Of a DNA stretch of 5,498 nt, positions 1-5,226 are shown piece after piece (position 1 is the stretch's first letter; each line of letters begins with the position of its first letter). Under the pieces are notes generated by a model. It made no database searches, was not told where the DNA came from, and saw only the letters and a program-made list of their open reading frames with translations. The position numbers were made by a program, and so were the translations under genes. Origin of the DNA: Bacteroidetes bacterium CG23_combo_of_CG06-09_8_20_14_all_32_9 (lineage in GTDB: Bacteria; Bacteroidota; Bacteroidia; Bacteroidales; GWA2-32-17). The stretch is from the NCBI GenBank assembly GCA_002771395.1, contig PCSS01000326.1, positions 1-5,498 of the forward strand, in the 5' to 3' direction.

Positions 1-149
1 TAGCGAAGCGATCTCACGAACACCTATAAAAAAATAATTAAAATTGTGAGTAATTTTAAAATTGAAGTTCAACAAAGAAAAAGCAATTTTTAGAAGTCCC
101 GTTATGCAACCCATTAATCCATTAACTTATCTGCCAATATTATTCATTC
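1..149. other. Non-coding flank downstream of the minus-strand gene
   Basis: No coding sequence is supported here. The stretch is A+T-rich. It begins with a small GC-richer motif, AGCGAAGCGAT at 2-12, that resembles pieces of dispersed intergenic repeats and has a near-match in inverted orientation at 951-961. It also contains the weak hairpin listed separately at 28-59. A short direct repeat CCATTAA occurs around 110-125 and is probably chance. The left edge of the window cuts this region, so a larger repeat or another gene end could lie just outside. Confidence 0.6.
28..59 (-). terminator. Possible weak intrinsic terminator of the minus-strand gene
   Basis: Positions 38-45 (TTAAAATT) and 52-59 (AATTTTAA) form a perfect 8-bp stem with a 6-nt loop. 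Read on the minus strand, the stem is followed by a T-rich run (complement of 37-28, TTATTTTTTT). The position, about 90-110 nt past the stop codon at 150, suits termination of the HEAT-like gene. The stem has no G-C pairs, so it would be weak, and such stems arise often by chance in A+T-rich DNA. Confidence 0.3.
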
Positions 150-878
150 TTATTTTTTTTTTGACGGGTATTGTATCAATTCATTAATTTCTGCTTCGCT
201 TAGTTTTTTAACATTGGTTACTATAAAGTTATTCATTAAAAACTGACCGTATTGGTTACATTCATCAATGGCATTCGAAAAAGCTTCTTTTAAAGAAGCA
301 TCAAGTGGAACTAAAACTAATAATGTGAAAAATTTACTGTAAAAAAGAAACTGTTCTGGCTGACAGTTATTTTTTTTAAGAACAGTATCAAACTCATTAA
401 AAATTACTTTTTTACTGGTATCATCAAAAGTAAAACCTTCATTTAAAAATACTACAATAAAATACCTTAACTTATTATTCTTTCCGCCTAATGCTGAAGA
501 AATAAGAATACGATTTTGTTCTAAAAGAGAACTCTCTAACAACATACGACTTTCAAATAAAGCAAGTTTTGCCCAATTGTTAAGTTCTTTATCAGGATTT
601 TGTGAATATTTTTCAATTGCACGAAATGCTTCAGGTTTATCTATTAAAGCCAAATTTGATAATATTTCTTTTTTTGTTATTAAAGGCGTTTCGGCAATAA
701 AAAGTAATTCTTTACTTAATAGAACATCTTTAATATCATTAACTTTATTTTTCCTTTTTAAGAACTCAAAATATTCCATTTGAATTTCTATAGGAATTTG
801 CTCCTCTATAATTGCAAATTTATCAGGGCTTTGTCCTAATAACTCATTAATTTTACTATAAATATTATCATTTTCCAT
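150..878 (-). CDS. HEAT-like helical-repeat protein of unknown function
   Basis: This 242-residue protein has no signal peptide and no membrane segment, so it is probably cytosolic. It is almost entirely predicted helix. Residues about 69-118 look like HEAT-type helical hairpins: a short helix, a turn with Asp-Lys-Pro (80-82), a second helix, then a segment with NNWAKLAL (100-107). A Gly-rich turn SSALGGK (127-133) follows, then a Leu/Phe-rich half, a CNQYGQFL segment (207-214) and a Lys-rich end. From memory, similar proteins of about this size occur in other Bacteroidales, but I know no function for them. HEAT-like folds usually serve as protein-binding scaffolds; that is only a family analogy. 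The ATG at 878-876 is immediately preceded by an in-frame TGA (881-879), so the start cannot lie further upstream. It is transcribed divergently from the PASTA operon, from a promoter with its -7 box at 902-895. No partner gene is visible on this strand. Confidence 0.85.
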   Translation of the reverse strand: MENDNIYSKINELLGQSPDKFAIIEEQIPIEIQMEYFEFLKRKNKVNDIKDVLLSKELLFIAETPLITKKEILSNLALIDKPEAFRAIEKYSQNPDKELNNWAKLALFESRMLLESSLLEQNRILISSALGGKNNKLRYFIVVFLNEGFTFDDTSKKVIFNEFDTVLKKNNCQPEQFLFYSKFFTLLVLVPLDASLKEAFSNAIDECNQYGQFLMNNFIVTNVKKLSEAEINELIQYPSKKK

Positions 879-894
879 TCATCACATATTTATG

Positions 895-902
895 CAAATA
901 TA
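895..902 (-). promoter_or_regulatory. -7 box of the HEAT-like gene
   Basis: On the minus strand, 902-895 reads TATATTTG, an exact match to the Bacteroidetes -7 consensus TAnnTTTG. It lies 16 bp before the ATG, implying a very short leader of roughly 10 nt. No convincing TTTG element is seen at -33. The perfect palindrome ACAATATTGT (902-911) abuts the box and could be an operator or chance. Confidence 0.55.
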
Positions 903-1012
903 CAATATTGTTTCATCATTTCACACCTGTAAATAATTTTGCGAAGTAAAATCGCTTTGCTGTCATTCGGTTGTCATTCGCTCTGCTATTATTATGTTGT
1001 TAGTACAATAAA

Positions 1013-1070
1013 TGACTACTGAATGACCATTGAATTACTATTGAATGGCTATTGAATGACTATTGGATGA
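1013..1070. repeat. Five degenerate 11-bp tandem repeats
   Basis: The units are TGACTACTGAA (1013), TGACCATTGAA (1024), TTACTATTGAA (1035), TGGCTATTGAA (1046) and TGACTATTGGA (1057), followed by a partial TGA (1068-1070). The approximate consensus is TGACTATTGAA, and each copy differs from it by no more than two bases. The period is close to one DNA helical turn, so every copy presents the same face. To the left, TGTCATTCG occurs twice, again 11 bp apart (961-969 and 972-980), and contains the reverse complement of the GAATGAC core. The array ends about 50 bp before the -7 box of the PASTA operon. Confidence 0.85.
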
Positions 1071-1119
1071 TTACAAAATAAGGTTATCAGATAAATTTTA
1101 TTCTGCCGAAATATAATTT

Positions 1120-1127
1120 TATTTTTG
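1120..1127 (+). promoter_or_regulatory. -7 box of the PASTA-T9SS-RluD operon
   Basis: TATTTTTG matches the Bacteroidetes -7 consensus TAnnTTTG exactly. It places transcription start near 1132-1135, giving a leader of about 15-18 nt before the ATG at 1150. There is no clean TTTG near -33, so the assignment rests on the -7 box and its position. The leader has no Shine-Dalgarno sequence but is A-rich just before the ATG, as is usual in this phylum. Confidence 0.55.
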
Positions 1128-1149
1128 TATTAGCGTTTATGCAATTAAA

Positions 1150-1968
1150 ATGAGTGTATTTACATTTCTAATAAGTCGTAAATTTTTTATCCATCTTGGG
1201 TTGGCAATTGGCATTTCGGGGCTTTTGCTATTATTAAGTTTTTTTTCAATTAACCTTTATACTCATCATGGCGAAGCTATTTCGGTACCCGATTTTAGTT
1301 GTCTTACTTTTGAGCAGGCTCAACGAATGGCAGAAAACAAAGATTTGCGTGTAGAAATTTCCGATTCGGTTCATTTTCAGGATAAAGAAAAAGGCACTGT
1401 TGTTTCGCAGGAACCTGTAGCCAATAGCAAAGTAAAAACCGGACGAACCATTTACCTTATAATAAATGGCATGGAATCTGAAAAAGTATCAATGCCCGAC
1501 CTTACGGGAATTTCTGTAAGACAAGCCACTTCCGATGCCGAGATTTTCGGATTAAAAATTGGTAAACTGCGTTATGTTCCCGATATATCAACAACTGTTC
1601 TTGAACAATATTTTAAAGGCAAGGCGATTACACCTAATACAATGGTTTTAAAAAATTCAATAATCGATTTAGTTGTTGGCAAAGGCGAAAGCAACGAAAG
1701 TACATTTATTCCCGATGTGTTAGGATTAACAACCAATGAAGCCGAACAAAAAATTTCTTTACTATCATTAAATATTGGCGTAACAGTTTACGACAAAACC
1801 GTTAAAACAAATAGCGATTCCGCTAAGGCAAGAATTTGGAAACAACATCCTAAAGCCGGTAACGAAAGTGAAATTAAATTAGGCAGTTACATTGATATTT
1901 GGCTTACTTTAGATAACGACTTAATTCCAGAATCGCCAACCCAAAATACTAAACCCGATGACATCTAA
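1150..1968 (+). CDS. Membrane-anchored protein with three PASTA domains
   Basis: This 272-residue protein has a short basic N terminus and one hydrophobic segment at about 15-37 (core GLLLLLSFF) that should act as an uncleaved inner-membrane anchor. The rest would lie in the periplasm. Three PASTA repeats follow at about 43-107, 112-178 and 185-254. Each opens with a proline-aspartate motif (SVPDF 45-49, SMPDLTG 114-120, FIPDVLG 186-192) and a helix beginning near EQAQ, RQAT or NEAE. The first and third also carry the typical QxP turn (SQEP 86-89, KQHP 231-234), and all end in an I/V-rich strand. PASTA domains elsewhere bind uncrosslinked peptidoglycan or muropeptides, as in Ser/Thr kinases and penicillin-binding proteins. 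Here no kinase or transpeptidase domain is attached, so the role is inferred as an envelope sensor or scaffold. The last 11 bp overlap the next gene, implying translational coupling. From memory, stand-alone PASTA proteins beside RluD and Ddl are common in Bacteroidetes. Confidence 0.94.
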   Translation: MSVFTFLISRKFFIHLGLAIGISGLLLLLSFFSINLYTHHGEAISVPDFSCLTFEQAQRMAENKDLRVEISDSVHFQDKEKGTVVSQEPVANSKVKTGRTIYLIINGMESEKVSMPDLTGISVRQATSDAEIFGLKIGKLRYVPDISTTVLEQYFKGKAITPNTMVLKNSIIDLVVGKGESNESTFIPDVLGLTTNEAEQKISLLSLNIGVTVYDKTVKTNSDSAKARIWKQHPKAGNESEIKLGSYIDIWLTLDNDLIPESPTQNTKPDDI

Positions 1969-4084
1969 AAAAATAATTTTACAGTTATTTGTATTTTTAT
2001 CTTCTGCATTTTTTGCCAAAGCGCAGGTTGTGCTTATGCCTTTGCAAACCAATCCCGTAATTGAAAAATATATTAAAGAAAATGGTGAAAATCTTAAATC
2101 AACTCTTGCTAATGATACCATTTCATTGCCTTTTTTCGACGATTTTGCAAAAGAAGCCGTTTACCCCGACAACTCCAATTGGTTAGATAGTGAAGTGTTT
2201 ATAAATCAAACTTTTGGCAATAATCCACCTTCAATTGGGGTTGCAACTTTTGATGCTCTGAATTTAGCCGGTGAACTTCATTCTGATGCTAGTTCCGATG
2301 GATTTATAAGCGACACATTAACATCAAAACCAATAAATCTGGTTAATTATACTGAAAAAAATCCACTGTTAATTTCATCAGCATTACTTTACTATTTTCA
2401 AACTTCTACAGGTACATATTTTTCCGCCGACTCGCTTTTTTATGTTTATGGCGGAAATATTTTTAATTGTATGACAGACCCTTTTACCTATAATATTGAC
2501 GAACTTATTTATTACGGATACGGATACATTGATGTAAGCGATTCACTTTATACTTACGATTCAATTTCAGGCATTTATTCTCATATTGATAAATATTTCA
2601 ATTTTACTTTTTCACCTTCCGATTCGCTTTATATGAGTTTTTATTATCAGCCTCAGGGACTTGGGGGAAACGACCCCCAGCCAAACGATTCACTCGTTCT
2701 TGAATTTAAAATTCCAGGTAATTCGTGGAAGCATATCTGGTCGGTACCCGGTTCTGCTGATAAGCCATTTAAGCAAGTACTTATTCCTATTTCAGATTCT
2801 ATGTATTTTGTAAAAGGATTTCAGTTCAGATTTAAAAATTATGCAAGCATTGCCATATACCAACCAGGTTATGATGGTTTTGCTTGTAATGTTGATATAT
2901 GGAATATTGATTATGTAAAAATTGCAAAAAACAGAAGTATTACCGATACTATTTATGATGATGTCGCTTTTGTATATAATGTAACTTCGTTTTTAAAAGA
3001 TTATGAGTCAGTTCCATGGAACCATTATAAAAGTATTACAGAATTTAAAGACGACACATTAAATTTCTTCTATAGAAACTTAAGCGACTCAACTAAAAAT
3101 ATTAAACGGCATTATAAGGTAACCAACAAAACTTCAAACTCAATTATACTTAATCGTACTTTAGGAAATGAAAACATTGCTCCATTTTCGGATTTTAATT
3201 TTATACAAACCGATACTTCAAACTATTTTCCTTTTACCACTGCCGACAATGCCGATTTTGAAGTAAAAATCAGTCAAACCTCAAGTACACTTAACATTCA
3301 TGCACCATATCGCTGGAACGACACATTAAAATATCATCAGAAATTTGAAAATTATTATGCTTACGACGATGGTATACCCGAATACGGCTTTGATATTGTA
3401 GGAGGTAATCCTAATACTGTCTGTAAAGTGGCTTTTAAGTTTTACACTTTAAAACCTGATACTTTACGGGGAGTTTACATGTTTTTTAACCGAAAAATAA
3501 ATTACACCGCTCATCAAAAAAAATTCTACATTACTGTTTGGAACGAAATAGCCGGAAAACCAAATCAGATTATTTACAGGAGTAAGATTGGCGAAGAACC
3601 TGAATATCATGGATTAAATGAATTTTATTATTATCCATTAGATTCCCCTGTCTTTATTACTAATACTTTTTTTATTGGTTATACTCATGTGGGGTATGAT
3701 GATTATTTGAATTTAGGTTTTGACCTTAGTTATGACGCATCATCTAAAGTATTTTATGACTTTCAGGGGTTCTGGCAAAATTATCCTTTCGCTGGTACTC
3801 CTATGCTTCGCCCGGTTTTCAGTATGCTACCCATTGAAGAAATTAATGAAATTACAGTAACATCTGAAATTACCATTTATCCAAACCCTGCATCAGATTA
3901 TATAAATATACATTCACCTGCCGATTTCCGTTTTCAGATTCTTGATATTACCGGAAGAATTGTTTTAGAGACAATTGCAGAAAATAAACAAATAAATGTT
4001 TCACAAATTCCTTCCGGAATTTATATTTTAAGAGGTATAAACCAACAAACTCAATTCACCCGAAAACTCATAATCAACAGATAA
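1958..4084 (+). CDS. Large T9SS-secreted surface protein with type A sorting domain
   Basis: This 708-residue protein begins with a signal peptide (1-22) ending AKA before Gln23, a typical Bacteroidetes signal-peptidase I site whose new N-terminal Gln is usually cyclised. The motif LPFFDDF (57-63) starts a conserved N-terminal region. Residues about 137-322 look like a jelly-roll, concanavalin-like beta-sandwich (FYYQPQGLG 228-236, DSLVLEF 244-250, FQFRFKNY 288-295, WNIDYV 315-320). A second beta domain spans about 460-622, with YYAYDDG (466-472) near its start and PMLRPVF (615-621) at its end. The C-terminal 71 residues are a type A T9SS sorting domain: YPNPASD (641-647), LDITGRIV (662-669), IPSGIYIL (684-691) and final KLIINR. 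The protein should cross the outer membrane through the type IX machinery and be anchored or released there. No catalytic motif is evident, and the substrate or function is unknown. The ATG at 1958 gives a signal peptide directly and overlaps the PASTA gene by 11 bp. The gene to the right starts 6 bp after the stop. Confidence 0.94.
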   Translation: MTSKKIILQLFVFLSSAFFAKAQVVLMPLQTNPVIEKYIKENGENLKSTLANDTISLPFFDDFAKEAVYPDNSNWLDSEVFINQTFGNNPPSIGVATFDALNLAGELHSDASSDGFISDTLTSKPINLVNYTEKNPLLISSALLYYFQTSTGTYFSADSLFYVYGGNIFNCMTDPFTYNIDELIYYGYGYIDVSDSLYTYDSISGIYSHIDKYFNFTFSPSDSLYMSFYYQPQGLGGNDPQPNDSLVLEFKIPGNSWKHIWSVPGSADKPFKQVLIPISDSMYFVKGFQFRFKNYASIAIYQPGYDGFACNVDIWNIDYVKIAKNRSITDTIYDDVAFVYNVTSFLKDYESVPWNHYKSITEFKDDTLNFFYRNLSDSTKNIKRHYKVTNKTSNSIILNRTLGNENIAPFSDFNFIQTDTSNYFPFTTADNADFEVKISQTSSTLNIHAPYRWNDTLKYHQKFENYYAYDDGIPEYGFDIVGGNPNTVCKVAFKFYTLKPDTLRGVYMFFNRKINYTAHQKKFYITVWNEIAGKPNQIIYRSKIGEEPEYHGLNEFYYYPLDSPVFITNTFFIGYTHVGYDDYLNLGFDLSYDASSKVFYDFQGFWQNYPFAGTPMLRPVFSMLPIEEINEITVTSEITIYPNPASDYINIHSPADFRFQILDITGRIVLETIAENKQINVSQIPSGIYILRGINQQTQFTRKLIINR
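2661..2680 (+). other. GC-rich hairpin inside the T9SS gene
   Basis: TGGGGG (2662-2667) pairs perfectly with CCCCCA (2674-2679) around the loop AAACGA, and U2661-G2680 can add a wobble pair. It stands out in an A+T-rich gene. No U-tract follows, so it does not look like a terminator. It encodes GLGGNDPQ within the conserved first beta-sandwich, and protein constraint may explain the G- and C-runs. Confidence 0.6.
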
Positions 4085-4090
4085 TTACCG

Positions 4091-5125
4091 ATGCAAGACG
4101 AGGAAGATATTCGGCAAAATGAAGATTTAAGCGAACTTTTTGAGCATTTCAAAATTATTGTTGATAAAGGGCAATCGTTACTCAGAATTGATAAATTTTT
4201 AGGATTACGATTAGAAAATGTTTCAAGAAACAGGATTCAGAGTGCTGCTGCTGCAAATTGTATTTTAGTTAACAAAAAACCTGTAAAATCAAATTATAAA
4301 GTAAAACCATCTGATGTAATTTCAGTTGTACTTCCCTATCCGCCATGTGAAACCGAAATTCTTCCCCAAAATATTCCAATTTATATTGTTTATGAAGATG
4401 ATGACATACTAATTGTTAATAAGCCCGCCGGAATGGTTGTTCATCCTGCAAAAGGAAATTACACCGAAACTCTTGTGAACGCTTTGCTATGGCATTTTAA
4501 AGATTTACCCCTTTTTAAAACAGGACAAATAAGACCTGGCTTGGTTCATCGCATTGATAAAGACACATCTGGTTTACTTGTAATTGCAAAAAATGAAACT
4601 GCACAAACTATACTTGCCAAACAATTTTATGATAAAACCACCGAACGTACTTATAATGCCTTTGTATGGGGTATTTTTAACAATAAATCGGGAACTATTA
4701 CAGGAAACATTGGACGCTCACCCCGCGACAGAAAAAAAATGGCGATTTTTCCCGATGGAGACTATGGCAAACATGCAGTTACACATTATAAAGTAATTGA
4801 AGATTATAGATATACTTCATTACTTGAATGTAAACTTGATACCGGAAGAACACATCAAATAAGAGCTCATTTTGAATATATTAAACACCCTTTGTTTAAC
4901 GATGCAAGATATGGCGGCAATAAAATTATTAAAGGAAATACCTTTACAAAATACCGCCAGTTTGTTGAAAACTGTTTTAAAATTTGTCCCCGTCAGGCAC
5001 TTCATGCTAAGTCGATAGGTTTTTACCATCCAACTACTAAAAAACGCCTTTTTTTTGACTCAAATTTACCCGATGATATGCAAAATTTAATAGAAAAATG
5101 GAAAAATTACGTTATAAATAACTGA
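4091..5125 (+). CDS. rluD: RluD-type 23S rRNA pseudouridine synthase
   Basis: This 344-residue cytosolic enzyme belongs to the RluA/RluD family, which isomerises uridine to pseudouridine. E. coli RluD (326 residues) modifies helix 69 of 23S rRNA at 1911, 1915 and 1917, and that target is inferred here. The order is an acidic N-terminal extension (1-28), an S4 RNA-binding domain at about 30-80 (LLRIDKFL 30-37, ILVNKKPVK 58-66), then the catalytic domain. The catalytic motif is HRIDKDTSG (153-161), with Asp156 as the nucleophile. Other family motifs are VNKPAGMVVHP (109-119), TGRTHQIRAH (251-260) and RQALHAKSIGF (301-311). All key residues are present and the protein looks intact. There is no other in-frame Met before residue 115, so the ATG at 4091 is the only reasonable start. 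It is 6 bp after the T9SS gene and should be the last gene of that operon. RluA or RluC specificity cannot be excluded, but the S4 domain and Bacteroidetes-style N terminus favour RluD. Confidence 0.95.
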   Translation: MQDEEDIRQNEDLSELFEHFKIIVDKGQSLLRIDKFLGLRLENVSRNRIQSAAAANCILVNKKPVKSNYKVKPSDVISVVLPYPPCETEILPQNIPIYIVYEDDDILIVNKPAGMVVHPAKGNYTETLVNALLWHFKDLPLFKTGQIRPGLVHRIDKDTSGLLVIAKNETAQTILAKQFYDKTTERTYNAFVWGIFNNKSGTITGNIGRSPRDRKKMAIFPDGDYGKHAVTHYKVIEDYRYTSLLECKLDTGRTHQIRAHFEYIKHPLFNDARYGGNKIIKGNTFTKYRQFVENCFKICPRQALHAKSIGFYHPTTKKRLFFDSNLPDDMQNLIEKWKNYVINN

Positions 5126-5165
5126 TATATATCAATATAAAAATATATAAAAATATTTTACATTT
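5126..5165. other. A+T-rich spacer with helically phased A-tracts
   Basis: The 10-bp unit TATAAAAATA is perfectly repeated at 5136-5145 and 5146-5155, placing A5 tracts at 5139-5143 and 5149-5153. A T6 tract follows at 5163-5168 and another A5 at 5179-5183. Three of the A-tracts are spaced by about whole helical turns (centres 5141, 5151, 5181), which predicts intrinsic bending just upstream of the lipoprotein promoter. No convincing intrinsic terminator for the rluD operon is visible. Confidence 0.6.
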
Positions 5166-5199
5166 TTTGAATAATGATAAAAATAATAATTTACATTTG
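5166..5199 (+). promoter_or_regulatory. Bacteroidetes-type promoter of the lipoprotein gene
   Basis: TTTG at 5166-5169 and TACATTTG at 5192-5199 match the Bacteroidetes -33 and -7 elements (TTTG and TAnnTTTG) with a 22-bp spacer, within the tolerated range. Transcription should start near 5204-5207, giving a leader of about 20 nt. The leader is A-rich and has no Shine-Dalgarno sequence. This is the best promoter in the window and argues that the lipoprotein is transcribed independently of rluD, perhaps strongly. Confidence 0.75.
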
Positions 5200-5226
5200 C
5201 ACCGTTAAATAAAAATTTAAAACCCT

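Larger units (their letters stand above)
879..1149. other. Divergent intergenic region
   Basis: The 271-bp gap between the divergent HEAT-like and PASTA genes holds a -7 box for each direction. Between them lie an imperfect hairpin at 941-960 (GCGAAG/CTTTGC with one wobble pair) and a repeat array. The array has two copies of GTCATTC (962-968 and 973-979), a spacer, and five degenerate 11-bp direct repeats of opposite orientation (1013-1067). No tRNA-like or other recognisable RNA gene is seen, and no protein of useful length fits. Confidence 0.7.

Noticed and set aside
902..911. Palindrome ACAATATTGT beside the -7 box of the HEAT-like gene, as an operator
   Set aside because: Ten-base A+T palindromes are common in this DNA, and there is no second copy or regulator gene nearby. 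It is only noted in the promoter entry.
150..961. Small transposable element bounded by the inverted AGCGAAGCGAT motifs
   Set aside because: The gene inside looks like a HEAT-like protein with no DDE, tyrosine or serine recombinase motifs, and no target-site duplication is apparent. The motifs are kept only as a possible dispersed repeat.
961..1070. CRISPR array
   Set aside because: The units are 11 bp, directly contiguous and degenerate, with no spacers, and no cas genes are present.
4930..4974. Two short hairpins in rluD (TAAAGG/CCTTTA at 4930-4946 and CAGTTT/AAACTG at 4958-4974, the latter followed by TTTT)
   Set aside because: Both are 6-bp stems inside an intact, conserved coding region, and termination there would remove the end of the catalytic domain. 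They are probably chance.
5123..5134. Perfect palindrome TGATATATATCA at the rluD stop codon
   Set aside because: It is a 12-bp self-complementary A+T sequence with no loop room and no following T-tract, so it is not a credible terminator. A protein site is possible but nothing supports it.
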